Shown one piece after another: positions 37,252-53,100 of a stretch of DNA of 64,000 nt (position 1 is its first letter; the number at the start of each line of letters is the position of its first letter). Origin of the DNA: Amyloporia xantha (taxonomy: Eukaryota; Basidiomycota; Agaricomycetes; Polyporales; Adustoporiaceae); the NCBI GenBank assembly GCA_036971615.1, contig JAYKKR010000007.1, positions 1,302,001 through 1,366,000 on the forward strand, given 5' to 3'. The notes beneath the pieces were generated by a model. The model saw only the letters and a list, made by a program, of their open reading frames with translations, did not search any database and was not told where the DNA came from. A program made the position numbers and the translations under genes.

Positions 37252-40041
37252 GCTAGATGGAGAGCAGGGCTGAAATAGAGGAAGAATGGAGCAGAAGATC
37301 GCCCGTGGTATGATACTATCAAAGGAGGTGACTGGGCAGATCGACCCCGCCTGCCTGCTCTGGGGCCGCAGGTGTTTACGGCTGTTTGACGCTTTCGTGG
37401 GCGCTTGCTATTTCGTCATACCCGAAACGGTATACGTTACTTCTCGTCCTCCATTCCTTGAACGGTGTGCACTCACTTTTGGCCGGTTGCAAATGACGGT
37501 GGCACACGGATCGACCTTTCTGGCATGGGCTGCTCAGCTGGGATGTCAGCGGAGATCACTGCCGGACCCGGGTAAAATAGGGGGCGATGACGAATATGCA
37601 TGCCGAGCTAAAGTGCCCGACAACCAACTGGGAAGGCCATGGTGGACAGATAATGCTGGTATGGTCAAGACGCCAGCGGCGCAGCCAGCATCGCTCCTTT
37701 GGCGCTCGCGGCCTGCAGATGGTGAAGCCGTGCAGGACGAAGAGGAAGAGAAGTGATGGGGGCTTATTTCGTCGCGAAAGAATCGAATGTCCCCCTATAT
37801 ATACCCCAGGCACCATCTCCTCGCCTGCATACGTCATCTTCTTCTGGAGGACGACAGTGCTCAGCCATGGCTGCACCCAGCAGTGTACATACCGCATATG
37901 GAAGGTGCTTGCCCAGATCGGGAAATTCTCTTTTCGATCGCTCAGGAACACTCACTCGCCGTTGAATGTGGCTGAAAGCGGGTCTCTCAAGGAAAGCACT
38001 CCGACGGACACACAAATATTGACCTGGTGCGTTAAATCAAGAATTCGACCCCATTTACATACTATTGGCTCATATTATATGTCATTTTTCCAATCCGTAA
38101 AGCAGGTGGCAGGCACCACTGGGCGAGTTCTGTGGCGCGCTTCTATATGACACGGTCCATGATGTGGCCTTCCGTGCAATATATCCAAGTACACACGGCT
38201 TACATAGGCCCTCTAATCTCACAGGCTTGGATAAAAGAACACGCATGATCTGCATCTGCATTACACATGTGCACTTCTTCAACTTGTTCAAGAAATCAAA
38301 CATGCCCCGTCACTGGTACTGTCCCAAGTCAGCATTCATCAAGCTCCACACGGCCTTAGCCATTTGTGAGGATATTTACCCGACCGCCCTTGTAGTTAGG
38401 GAGACACGGATGCGTTTATGAAGACACGTACGCTGCTAGTGTCATTGCCGACGCCATTGACATCAGTGATCACACACTTCAGTATGATGTTATTATCGTG
38501 CTACCCTTCTATGGACCAAAGTGTACTGATAAAAACGACATAAGGACGTAAGCTCAGACAGAACCTTCGCACGAGCCAACTATATCCGGAGACGATCATG
38601 GCTTCGGACCCTGTCTCGCGGTGCGAACTCTAACGACTATTTTGTCGTCCTCGTCCGAACGTACCGCAAAACCCACGACGGCGCCCTGAAGTGTCTCATC
38701 ATCCGTGCAACATGTTTCCAATACAGCCTCAGAGCCATAGTATGCAACCGAAATGACATGTTGTCTTCTAGGGCAACTAGACGCTACCTGACGCTACTCG
38801 AGGCAAGCTACAAAATAGGCCCGAACGGCGAACTTCGATCCCGCTCCGCAGCTTTCCCACCTAGCTCTATCCCGAGCGAGAAGACAGCACAGCCAATCAC
38901 CTTACCCAAGGCGTCCGACGCACATCAGTGTGCGGTCGGCTCTCTAAGCGTCTTGGTAAGTACAGCTCGGTAGACACGTGAAAACCGCGGGCGTGAAGTT
39001 TCTTTATGCAAGTTCAGTGAGAGCAGTCGATCGTCGCTCGACTATGACCACCGTGCTGGATGATATCTCACGTCCGGGGGTACCTTCGTCGGGTATGGAC
39101 GATCAGACCGGCGTGCCGTCTTCCAATGGACATCCGTGCGGCGTCATGAAAGAAGGGAACAAGCCAAATTCATGGTCGAAGGTGTGCGGTTTTCTCATCA
39201 CGTTCTGGAGAAAGTACCCTGTTATTAGACCGGAATCTTCCACATCTCGAAACGCGTTTGTGGACAGCTGCACAATTAATGTAGCCTTGCTACTACCAGC
39301 CCGCAGTGATCCGAGCCAAGGAAATGACATGGGTGGCATTAATTCGGGATTCGCGCTGTAAGTCATCCGTCGGAGTAGCACGACGGTATAGGTGAGTACG
39401 TGGTGTACGTCTCGTTGATAGGCAATAAACTCACCCAGACAGGGGTCGCAACGCAGACGTCGAATCAAGTTCTATGGAAGGACATGCTGTCAGTCCACCC
39501 ACCTATTCGGGTGCGCAGACAAGGACAGCCACATCTTCATGAACAGCGCCGTTCTGTAGACAATTCGGGCAGCTCGAATTCTTGCCGAACATCTTCAGGC
39601 TTAGTTCTTCACGAGGCGTACAGTGCGACGGTAGCATCGAGACCACCTCGATTCTCCACATCCAACCGCAGCTTTCTTGCGATTTGATATTTGAAACAAG
39701 GAGAGAGCGTACGAGATGGCCTGGGCTCGTCTGCTGGAGACGCCACGGCCCCTGTTCGCTTCAGTGAGGAGGGCCCCTTTTCGAATTGCATTCTGGGACA
39801 AATTGCTCTCCACCTTGGGAAAACGAGATGGTCCATTCGCTTCAACTGCCCCTATACCAATTGGTAGGCATTGATAGATTGCCTGTAGGGTATGAGTGTA
39901 CCGTTGCAGTGATAGAATGCAAACCAATTTAAGTGACTCTCGGGAAGCTTGCGGGATGCGTAACTTAAGGCGCCCGTATAGCATAAGCGCGCAGCTGTCC
40001 CAGCTTGTCGCTGTTACTCTGAGCAGTGCTAGTGAGAGCGC
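37252..40041. other. Intergenic, 2.8 kb, unassigned
   Basis: No gene supported. The first part is the AMPK beta promoter. A TATATATAGGGGG box on minus at about 37795 has no recognisable gene after it. Scattered short frames near 39100-40000 may be decayed sequence. Confidence 0.4.
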
Positions 40042-40667
40042 CAGTGTTGGCAGGGTCACGCCTGACCCCCTGACCTTTGACGGGGTCATGACCCTTGACG
40101 AGGTCTGACCCGGGGGTCAGACAAAGGTCAAGGGTCAGCACGTGAGTGACCCGCACAGGCTGCACTTGGCTGCACGTGCGACTGTCTCCAGCGCTGTTGG
40201 ACTCTCCGACCCGGGCAAAACATCGAGTACGGCGTCAGACAGAGACTCATAGCTATAGACGATCGAACGCGCCGCTGCTGGAGAGCTCAGTGCACCTAAG
40301 CAGCTTGTGAATACTTCCGCTGATGACTGCTTGGGTGCTGCCATGTCATCTTCATTTCGGCTAGTAATATCGAAGCTACATGCCACAGATGCTTTCTATA
40401 AGCATACATAAGCCTCTATTGAATATGGAACTTATTCATGATTTTTATTACTACATTATAGAGTAGACATCTTCAAAAATGAGAACAAAGACTGCCATCA
40501 ATCGAGCAAGCAGTCCATCAATCGAGCAAGCAGTTGCAGCTCGGGTCGCGCCACTCGGGCATGAACCCCGAGGTCACGCCTTGACCCTTGACCCTTCTGA
40601 CCTTTTGGGGTCTGACCCCGTCATGACGGGGTCAGACCCGGTCATGACCAGGTCAGTGCCAACACTG
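40042..40667. mobile_element. 626-bp non-autonomous hAT element
   Basis: Both ends carry the inverted repeat CAGTGTTGGCA, a terminus typical of hAT transposons, and the element is flanked by a perfect 8-bp duplication GAGAGCGC (40034-40041 and 40668-40675). Just inside each end lie dense GGTCA/TGACC palindromic motifs (about 40050-40140 and 40570-40660), the usual subterminal arrangement for transposase binding in hAT elements. The interior has only a short minus-strand frame (about 40135-40386), so the element is a deletion derivative that would depend on a transposase elsewhere. The perfect duplication suggests a fairly recent insertion. Confidence 0.93.
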
Positions 40668-40675
40668 GAGAGCGC

Positions 40676-41274
40676 TGAGCGCTGACTATACAGAGTTTCA
40701 GAAACGTCCACATTGCGCTGATGTCCGGAAGGCCTAGGCCCTAGTGCCACTGTTTGCCTAGTACTATCTACAGTCTCGGAGAATATCGAATGCGGAGCTA
40801 TCTCGCGTCGCTGAGACGACTAGCCTTGAGCAAGGCGACCTGACGGCACCTACTCTCGGACGTTAACCCGTACCGTCCACGGTGGATTATTCGAACACTT
40901 AAACGCGAAGTCACAGTGGGAAACCCGTTGTATATTCACAAATTAGGTATGCATGATTTTGCAATAGGCTCGACATCAACTTCCCAGGAATTGTCAGTCA
41001 GCGTTGAGTCCTGGCCGTCCTATTTCTGTATAGGACGTCCACGGTACTTGCTGACGACCTGCTGGCATTTTTTTCGACAACTCACTGTGCTGAATTGTCT
41101 CAGTACAGAGACGGCCGTGTGGCATTTTCAAACAGAGTGTAGCGCTCGTTCGAGATCTCAAAAACTGGCCTTAGTGGTGAGCAGGCTGTTGCTCAGACAA
41201 GTAAGCCAGCGAATTCTCCCGTACCTTTCAGTCTACGTTTGCAGTTGACTAATTGGTCGTCGCATTCGCATAGG
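40676..41274. other. Promoter interval of F-box gene
   Basis: No gene seen. A TAG acceptor-like site directly precedes the start codon at 41275, so a 5' UTR intron is possible. Confidence 0.4.
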
Positions 41275-42668
41275 ATGTCATTGCTCAAAGCACGCAAGTG
41301 GAGAAACAGCCTTGTGATTGGCCTATCGACGATTCGAAGAACATCGCAAGTTTCGGATGATTTGGTCCCCAGGCTCCCGCCCGAACTATGCGACAGAATC
41401 ATTGACTTCTTACACAACAATCCACGCGCGCTAGCCGCATGCTGCCTTACCTGTCGCTCCTGGGTTCATGCATCTCGATATCACCGCTTTCGACAGGTAT
41501 ACTTTACATCGGAGAACTTGGCGGGCTTCCAGCGGCTTCTGGAGACTACTCCTGCTATCGCGCGCTATGTCGAATCTGTGACAGTGGATTTCTTGCGACA
41601 AAAACCCCGCCATGGCCTGGCCGATGCACAGCAAGAGAAGGCAGAGTTGATGCAGCAGATCTTCAGACAATTGACCGCCGTTACGAAGCTTAGAATCACT
41701 TCGTTATACATCTGGGAAGATGTGATCCAGCTGTTTTCCATCCTATCAACAGTCAAAGTCCTGGACTTCCCTTACTTCGTACTTGCGCTACCATTGATGC
41801 TCAGCATGATGGTTTGTGCCTTTCCCCAACTGGAAATGATCACCATTCCCGAGCAAACCTTGCTCATGATGGACCCTGGATCCAGCGGTCTCCCAGTTCC
41901 GCCATCATCATTGCGCCGTCTGCGCCTCAATCTCCCTTACGGCGTGTATGCTCGACCCATCTCCGAGTGGCTCGTTTCTCAAGCCATCTCTCAACAACTT
42001 CAGCAGCTCTCGGTCAATATTCGCATTCGAGATTTAGACGCCGTATCCGAGAGGTTGACTAGATCAGCCATCGGTATGCTATTCCGTGACTTGGGCCCGT
42101 CTCTAAAAAGTCTTGAGCTTACGATGTCTCGCGAGATACGCTTGAAAGGTTGGTTTTCCGAGACCAACTTCATACCATACTCGTCAACTGACGCTTGTAA
42201 TGCTTAGGGATTCATTTCAATCTGGCGAAGTGCACCAATCTTCGCCACATAAAGCTGATGGCCTCATCGAATTGCGCCTGCTGTTTTCGCCATCCACATG
42301 TCACGAATTCACTGCCGACGTGGGGAGCGGCCTTCCTTTCGCGCATCAAGACTCATAGTGTCCGTACCATCGTCTTCTACATGAGGTTGCACGGTCTGGA
42401 CGACCTGCGCGACCTTGCGTGGATAGAGGAGCTCGCGCTCCCCTTGTCACGTCCGGAGTTCAGTCAGCTCAAACGAGTGACTTTCCAGATTGCTGGGGGA
42501 CGGTACGAAAGCGAGCTTCTGCGCTTCATCAAAAGGGAGATTCCTGAGCTATATTCTCGCGGTATCCTGTCGGTGGAAGCTGTCGCTCCATGGGACCCAA
42601 TTGGAACGCATACGGCCGCGTCTGGCCGCCGACATGGATCCAAGTATTTTAGAAGACTTTGGAGCTAA
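41275..42668 (+). CDS. F-box protein, 444 aa
   Basis: F-box proteins recruit targets to SCF ubiquitin ligases through Skp1. Exons 41275..42148 and 42208..42668 close in phase. The F-box lies near the N-terminus (VPRLPPELCDRIIDFLHNN ... CCLTCRSWVHASRYHRFRQV). It is followed by the leucine-rich-like body common to mushroom F-box families (FQRLLETTPAIARYVESVTV, LRRLRLNLPYG, QLQQLSVNIRIRDLD). The 59-nt intron starts GTTGGT at 42149. The start is the first ATG before the F-box. A diverged paralog lies downstream at 43824, with the same intron position, so this is a local duplication. The target is unknown. Confidence 0.85.
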
Positions 42669-43598
42669 GAAAGGACCATGCGGACGCTTCTCACCTGTCA
42701 ACATGAAATTATCTCGATGACTGCCATGAAACCTTCTCTACTTCATTAAACGATTGATTTCATCAGAAGGTGTGGCTGTCTCCTGGGTGCCATAACCTGT
42801 GCACAACAGTACTGAGTTTGGCTCTGTACAGGCTGGTATCACGGTCGAGTAGAACGTCACTTTTTTCTGTGGCTCTCTCTATTCGAGCTACATGTTAGCC
42901 CCTGAACGGGAACACCATTTGTGCATTTCAATTCAGTCCAGGGTGGTCATTTGCTCACCAGCATGCTTATACCTGCTCTTATTTCGAAAAGTTCCCCTTT
43001 TCCAGGTCGTGTACCTGTGTCGATGGGCACTCTGTAGCTCAAGCCTACTTTTTTGATCAGTTTGAGAACACTATCTTCGGTTGACACATTAGCAATCCTG
43101 GCCAGTTTCAGACACGTTCGAGTTCTCAATATCGTCTCGATGAAAACCCTAGTCACTACTATAATTGGTGTGTTGCCCCTGTTTGTCTCGTGAATGTGTA
43201 CTCTTGTTCTGCTATATATCAATATTGGTGCAAGGGCAGCACCCGGGCCCCACCACTGCAGCACAGAATGCCGTGATGTCCCACTGCTGCTGTGTCGAAA
43301 TGAAGTAGACTTCTTTCTGCCTGCTTTGAAGAATGAGTACGAGAGTTGACGTCCATCTACCAGCAGTGCATCAGCAGCATTATCATGAGTTGCAGAAGAA
43401 GTTAAAGACTATAGGATACGTATCCAGCTGATGATTTATCCGTGGTCGTACGTGCTCGTAGCTGCCTTAACGCCCTTAGCGCCCAGGCTGCAGAGATGGC
43501 AAAATTGACGCCTTCGTCATGGTATCAACGAGTACTCGGTCAACGACCCGAGCCGTAGATGACTCTCTCTGCTTTTATGTACTCTCCATAAATACTCA
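42669..43598. other. Intergenic between the two F-box genes
   Basis: No gene supported; the right edge abuts a short MITE. Confidence 0.4.
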
Positions 43599-43720
43599 CA
43601 CTGCAGGCATGGACCCATAATTCATCACGACATATGTGCTAAATCGAGGCAATGTGATCCATGTTTTTCAGCATTTGTTTAGCATATGTAGCGATAAACT
43701 ATGGGTCTGTGCCTGCAGTG
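43599..43720. mobile_element. 122-bp palindromic MITE
   Basis: The two ends are near-perfect inverted repeats over about 45 bp (CACTGCAGGCA..GACCCATA.TT.ATC...), so the element is almost entirely a hairpin. TCA flanks both sides (43596-43598 and 43721-43723), consistent with a 3-bp target duplication. There is no coding capacity. It lies about 100 bp upstream of the second F-box gene. Confidence 0.75.
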
Positions 43721-43823
43721 TCACGACGTACGGCACTTCATAGAAAGTCACACGAACACAGCCGGTAAGTGTCGTCAGTCATCCTATGCATCATTCTTGC
43801 TTAGTTCAGCTGTAGATTAGATC

Positions 43824-45164
43824 ATGCATCAGACGGTATCCTCAGCGAAGGAGGCTACATGCAATGCGTCGTCGGTTAGATTCCGACTTCCAGCCAGATT
43901 CGCGAATCCCATTAGGAAGAAGAAGCCATCCTCTCGTAATCACCTCAGCGCAACGGGTTCGAGTCTCAGATTGCCTCCAGAAATATGCGAGGCTATCATA
44001 GAGCACCTTCTCGACGATCCGTATGCGATGTCGACATGTAGCCTCACATGTCGCGAATGGATCTACGATATACGCTTCCATCGCTTCAATAAAGTCTGCC
44101 TCAGAGAAGACAATCTATCCTCGTTTCGTCACCCTTTTGAAAGCGTCCCCAGATATCGGATCCATTGTCAGGCAACTCATTCTCGACTCCTCCCCGTACA
44201 CGCATTTCCGCCATCGAGATGTCCTGGGCAAGATATTCAATCTTCTCAAGGGCGTAGAATGCTTGACGCTCAATTCCCTGATTATCACCCCATCTATCAT
44301 ATCAGTCTTGTCTAAACTGTTCACTGTTCAAAGGCTCGAAGTTGGTCAGACGTGGATGGCTACAGCAGACGAACATATGACAGCCCTCCCTCGCGCCTTT
44401 CCCCTTCTTACTCACCTTGCAATCAAAGGGACGCCATACGTCCATCCTTTAGCTTTACGTGCTGGGAAAAACTCCTCACGTTTGGTACTGGAAACCTTCT
44501 ACCCTGAATACCCCGATTATCCTTTCCAAAGTGCAGATACAGCTTCAGGTCGGGGCCACTCGCTTGCCTCGACGGTCTATGAGTACCTACTGCGAGACAG
44601 TACCGTTGTTATTGGCAGTGGTGACTTTGGTCTTGTGTCCCAAAACGGGTTCAAGGCGCTCTTACAGGGCACGAGTTCGTCTCTTGAAGATTTGTCCATT
44701 AATTTACTTGCAGTTCATGGCGTCGGATTCACCGGTTGGTCAACACATGTGTTGGACTTCTATTGCTTGTGTTCTGATTGTTCTCATTATCCAGCCTTCG
44801 AGTCCGGCATGGCTGAATGTACCAACCTAAGGAACATAGCATTTTATGGAGCACAGTTCGGCCGTGCGCTTTTTGCGCTCTTGTGGATACCCGATTTCTT
44901 GTCCCTGATCAAGACAAATAGCATTCGCACGCTGTCCTTCCACATCGTCGCCAATGGACCAAAACAGGTGGATGCCCTAAGATTCCTCAGCTCTCTTCCA
45001 GCGGCCATTGCACAGGAACACCTCTGCCATTTAGAACAGGTCGTATTTTATATTGATGGACAATTCGAAGACTTGAAGAGAGGGAAGCTGAGGAGTTCAT
45101 TCGTACTCTAATACCGGAACTCGATGTGAAGGGACTGCTTTCCTTCCAACACACTTGGACGTAG
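43824..45164 (+). pseudogene. F-box protein paralog with two frame breaks
   Basis: Diverged tandem paralog of the gene at 41275. The F-box (LRLPPEICEAIIEHLLDD ... CSLTCREWIYDIRFHRFNKV) is followed by a frame change near 44125: the frame that runs through the F-box ends in unrelated sequence, while FVTLLKASPDIGSIVRQLIL continues one base over and matches FQRLLETTPAIARYVESVTV of the paralog. A 60-nt in-frame intron (GTTGGTCAAC...ATCCAG, about 44736-44795) sits at the position of the paralog's intron. A second break near 45077 restores EEFIRTLIPELDVKGLLSF, matching the paralog's LLRFIKREIPELYSRGILSV. Either two real frameshifts have inactivated it or the assembly carries indels. Confidence 0.7.
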
Positions 45165-46852
45165 ACTCTGTGTGATTGCTCCAACTTGGGCATAGGTTTT
45201 ATTTGATATGAGGTGCACTACACATATGCAAAATGCCGGGAGGAATAGTCTAGGGCGTACGGTTAGATCTGAGCCACCAGAATCGCTTCAATTTCCCTAG
45301 GATTAGCACATCGATACATACGGTTCAGCATGCTTAAGGACATGGTCATTATGATTTTGGTACCCAATATTACAGGACTGATTTGTATAAAATTGAGCGT
45401 TTCAGGTGCCATAGCTGAATTTGCAGTTCCTATCGCGATTACGTTTACAGTCGAGCTATAGTGCAGTGTACCATAGTAAAGTGTGTCACTGAATCTCGAA
45501 TGAATAACTTATTGTACGATAGTCTACGCAGCACTCACAATCGGCCATCTCCATCTGGGATAGATAACACTAGCTAAGAAGTCGCTCCTAGGTAGGACTG
45601 ATGCCTTGCGAAGGTGTCTTCAAAATGTGGACTCCGTAGTAATCAAATAGCTTGCAACGTTTTCGACAGTGAGGAAGACATGACGAACTCGATGTCGACG
45701 TGAGGCAGGAACGAGAGGGTGACAAGTCGACCACAGCAGTCAGGGCGATCTGATTAGAGTGGAGGTGGTAAACGATTCTGCCCCAGAGTCGCGTATCTTG
45801 GTTCAATGTGCAACAGTCGGACGCCGATAGCTTCGTTTTAGGACAATGTGGGTAAAGGAGGATACACCGGAAACGGTCAACACGAGCCGTGACTGCTTAG
45901 CTTGTCGCTGGAAGATACCTGCTAGACTTAGGATCGATGCTATCGCTTGAACCGTTATGGGATAACAGACCTTCATGCTCTGGGGAAATAACGAGATCTG
46001 GCGAACTTGCTCGCAGACGGCGATGTCAAAATGAGGATACTTTATACAAGTGGAAGCCGCTAAGTAGTATCGTGACTGTGTTGCAGTGACAACAGGCCAG
46101 ACAGTGTCCGTTCAAAATGAGCACCATGAGTTTACGTTTGCCTGAGGGAGTCCACTCGAGGTTGTTCCATTGGAGAACTGCCATGGCCGAGCTCATGCTG
46201 CAAGGACACCAATACCTACCATATAGTCTTGCCAGCCGTCGAAATGTTCGGCGAGGCAAGAATTCTGCCTAGCCTCGAACCACTGCACGCTGTTCCTGCC
46301 AATTCGGAGTTCAGGAGATCCGTAGGACGAGGATGTTCCCTGAGGACCTCAGTATGATCTTGAGACGGCCAGGCGCGGCTCGTAGGAACGGGCCTTCATA
46401 CAAACTTTTCAACGTGCAGCCTGGAACGGTCACAGGTGGCGAGAGTGTGAAGCCCAGACTCTCGGCGGGCGTTCAGGGAAGGTGATGGCATGAAATTAAG
46501 GGACCCGCACAGCTTTATTCCCTCGTTGAGCTCAGCGAGTGTTCAGTGAGAGTAACAAAGTAAACGGAGCACAAAGATGTAGGAGACTGTGCCCTGGGTT
46601 GCTTGTAGCTGGTCGTCGACTCGGGCGGGCCCAAGGGTGGTTAGATAACCGAAATGTTATCTTATCTATTAGACGAGTGGAGGCGGACTTGAGGCGGACA
46701 GTGAATCAATGACGGGTACATCGACGTCACACTCAGGCGGTACTTGTGCGAGGCCCACCCAGCCAGTCGTCCTCCCTGGGCCAGCCCTTAAAGTTATGTC
46801 TAAGTCACAGCCCGACCTCAAATCTCTTCTCTATCACCGCATCCTACTGACC
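45165..46852. other. Intergenic upstream of pyruvate decarboxylase
   Basis: No gene supported. A minus-strand stretch near 46260-46020 has weak F-box-family flavour (LQWNNLEWTPSGKRKLMVLI) but no complete domain. The last few hundred bases should be the pyruvate decarboxylase promoter. Confidence 0.4.
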
Positions 46853-46859
46853 TATAAAA
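46853..46859 (+). promoter_or_regulatory. TATA box of pyruvate decarboxylase gene
   Basis: TATAAAA lies 81 bp upstream of the start codon, with a CT-rich tract (TCTCTTCTCTATC) just before it, as in strongly expressed fungal glycolytic genes. Confidence 0.6.
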
Positions 46860-46939
46860 TCTCCTACCGCGATCCGTATCGATAACTTCAACCTACTTCT
46901 GCATCTCAACCGTACAACCCCCTACTCGTATATCCTAGA

Positions 46940-49458
<2,519 letters not shown>

Positions 49459-50114
49459 ATGGTGGAGATGAACGCGTAGATAAAGCTGTACTGTAGAACG
49501 AGCTGTGGAAAATCGGCGAAGAATCACAACACTGTAGCTCTGTAATGATTGTCAATGGACATTGTACAACATGTGTCTTGTTCAAGAAGATTTTCAATTG
49601 ACTCATGCTACTCATTGAAGACTCTTGTAGAGATTGAAATCACAAGTTCTGTACTCAATTTGGACAAGGAACGCATCGGAAGTCTGCCACTGAAAGCGAA
49701 CCGAATGTGATTGAGATAAGCGTACAGGTTTAGGGCGAGACCTTCCAACGATGGTCATATGTACAGAGACGATCAAGATAACTTCCGAGTGCTGTCAAAC
49801 CATTGGCCGAAGCAGCGCAGGACTGTTTGTCCTGGCATTTACTGGATCCAGGACAATTCATAGTGAGCTGGTAACAGTGATTGGAGTTTGTGCAATGAAA
49901 CCATGCTGCAGCTGGGGTTGGGGTGTGTGTAAGTTTGTTCAAGCAAGTATCCCTTCCAGCGCCCACTTATATTATGCACTATAGCAGTATCTCGTTCCGG
50001 AGGCTGTGGCTTGCAATTGAACATGCTGACAGTTTACGATCAGGCTAGAGAGCAGTCCGATGAACCGAGCGTTTTGCATGTCCAACACATTATGATATGT
50101 CGTACAATCGGGAA
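49459..50114. other. Convergent 3' flank
   Basis: Shared downstream region of pyruvate decarboxylase (plus) and AMP deaminase (minus). Nothing else seen. Confidence 0.5.
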
Positions 50115-53100
50115 TTAGTTCGCGGTCCTTCGAACCATCGCCAACTCCTCTACTAACGTCTGTCGTCGGTACTCCAGGCGGATATTGGGTACGTTCGTCT
50201 GCTGAATATTTCAGCCACTCTGTAAGATGAGCGTAGATATGTGGACTGACCTTGTGGATGTCGTTACCAGCTGCGCCTGGGAGATACCACTGCTGCCCGA
50301 GCCAATGGCGCTTGAGCTCCATCTCAAATCCGCTCTGGATGACGGAGTTGCGTGCAAGTTCGGCGAGAGAACTCTGGGGCAGTTTGTAGATCTGGATATA
50401 GAGGTGAATGATAAGGGAAGAGTGCTCTGAGAATGGGAGACGCACATGAGCTGCAACGCTGTATTCTTCCAGCAGAGGTTCCTGGGATAGCATATCAGCG
50501 ACATTGTCAGGATCCGTACTTGCAGTGCAGTAGTCACCTTGGTAAAATGAAACTGTAGCGGATCGTCGGTGCTGAGACTGACATTCAGTCCTACTTTGAA
50601 GAAGTCCGGCAGGGGATTCCGCTCATAAGTCAGGAACAAGGCATTATTGCTCAGCGGACTCATGGCTAATCCGATTTGCTTGAGGTAGAAAAGGTACTGC
50701 AACGCGGGAACCTTTCGCAGCAGTATGCCATGAGAGATGGAATGGGCTGTCAGAAAGGCAGACGTCAAGTGGTCCGTGTCACCAGCTTCCCCGCTGTGCG
50801 GACGGAAGACGAATGTATCTGTTGTATGGTAATGAGTTGGCGTTGGTTAATTGGTGACAATACAGGATAAACGCACTGAAGCCCCGAGCCTGCCGCCAAT
50901 TGTTGAGGCTGGCCATATTTGCGAACATATAATACGCCCTGGAAGAGAGATAGATTCATGAGCGAGGCAGAATCAAAGGTGTAGAGTGATATACCAGTAT
51001 GAATAGGGGGGCGATTCTTTGGCATTCCAGAGTCGTGGATACGGGAATTTTCTGTGGAATCGTCTTTCGGTTCTCGACTCATCATCAACAGTGTCAAATC
51101 CAATGACGCGTTGCAGAAAAACATGCAGCTCTGGATGCGACGACGGATCTTGCGTGACCTCAAAGAGAGGCCGGAAGACGTCTGTAGGAGGGGCGATCAG
51201 ACTAGAGCAGAAAACTAGAGAACGAGACGCTCACTGCGCACGATGTCTTCGAAGGTCTCGATAGAGCCGTTCTGCTTGTATACGTCGTATAGCCGAGGGA
51301 CCTGGATGAGCCAGCGGACGTTGTGAGAATACAATTTGTTATTGACGATCCATTTTGCGAGTTTGTCCCATTCGCCGGCATTTCGTCCGTAGATGCTCAC
51401 TCGCCATTCGCAATTCTGCAATCAGTTGAACGTAAGTCTGTGTCTACGCCTGCTGCAAGGATTGAGAACCATACTTGGTATTTGCTTTGCTCAAGATCAG
51501 TCATGACCTCTGCAAAACCGGGGGTCAGTATGGATGTTAGCGTGCGAATAGACCGACCGACCTACCTACCTTTTGTGAGCTCGGCCAAGTATCGACCAGA
51601 TATATAGTTATCAGTTTTTAAGAAAATTTCTCGTAGCCTAGACTCTCCAATCGGATTGTATTTCAAGTTGAATTTGTCGAACCGATGGAAGGAGTCCTGG
51701 TGTGCGTGCATGTCTAGCGTGTCTATGGACAGATCGTACGCGGTCAGATTCAGAGACTGGAAGACTTCTTCCAATGTCAGTTCTTTGCCGTCGCGGAAGA
51801 TGACAACGTCCTGAGAAACAGCCGTCAGATGTCGACATGGTAAGTTAGAGGATAGTCTCACCTGGGGACTCCGCTTCATTTTTGCTTTGATGAACCGGAG
51901 AAGATGCTTCTGGTTCATGCTACTCGAGTGATGGACGTGCGTGTCCACTTTCCGCACGTTATAGAAGTCACTAGAATGGAAGGTGAGAAGGGAGAGTTAT
52001 CTTCAAAAGCATAACGGACCGGTGAGGCACTCCCTGTGAGGGCTGGGATCAGATGATGCCCTCCAGGATGAGGGCTGCTCGACAAACTTTCATGTCCGCT
52101 AGCTCCTGCGTCTCGTTCAGTAGACTGTACATGGTGAACTTGCTCGCGAGATAATTGAGCCGACGGAACGCGAAACTCTTCGTGGGACCGTCGGCGATCA
52201 CGCCCAGGACATACTCCAAATCCATGAAATACTCTCTGATACTTGGGATATCGAACGCAGGCGTTCGATCTTCAAATTGCCGTTAGCGACAACTGCTTTG
52301 CGGGGAAGCTCAAGTGCATACCCTCTTCCCGTTTGTAAACTTGGAAGACGCCCTTCTCATCAAGCTCGAAGCGCCATGAGTCCGCTCCCGGTATCTCGCA
52401 CGTCTCGAAGTCGAATTCTTCGTCATTTTCATCGCCATGTCCAGATTGGCTTGGCACGAGTGTGTTGTTGCCTTTCCAATGCCAATGTGGTGGCGGCGGT
52501 TTGGGATATATTCTCCATGGCTTGAAAGAGCTCCGCGGTGGGGTATGAGACGCGTAGTCTGCATCGGGGCGCACACCAGACACAGTCGCGATGTCGTCGT
52601 CCAGACCAGTGAAAACACCATCGTGATCTTTAGGATTGAATCCCAATCGCTGTCCAGATCGAAGCATATATTTATCTCGAAGATCTAGACACGTTTGCAG
52701 AGATTCAAGTATGGGGTAAAATTCCGGCGATATAACGAGTTCTATAAGAGCACATTCAGAAATGCGACTGAAAAATGTGTGAGCGGACTATACCGTGCAT
52801 CGACGCCATCGCCCAATGTTCTCCTGAAGGGCCTGCAGTAGCTGTCTGACTAGGAGGTTCCGTTATTGGAGATAACTTGAAGCTGCCGACAAACGAGGAC
52901 GGCCCGTCTAGGTGTGCATCTGCCCGCATGTGTGGCGAATTCAGTGCTGAGACAGGTCTGGACGCTGTTGTAGCGTCCGACCCACGTCGGTGTGCCCAAA
53001 GCTTCTCTTCAATCTGTGTCGACGACTGAGTTAGCAGCTACGTCTCATTCCAGGAATGGAGACCAACACACTTGATGCAGAGTTTTCTCCTCGTTGTATC

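Noticed and set aside
37556..37951. Minus-strand frame with PGVYIGG, resembling the start of a dual-specificity phosphatase
   Set aside because: No catalytic HCxxGxxR motif follows in any frame, and the local TATATA sequence explains the similarity.
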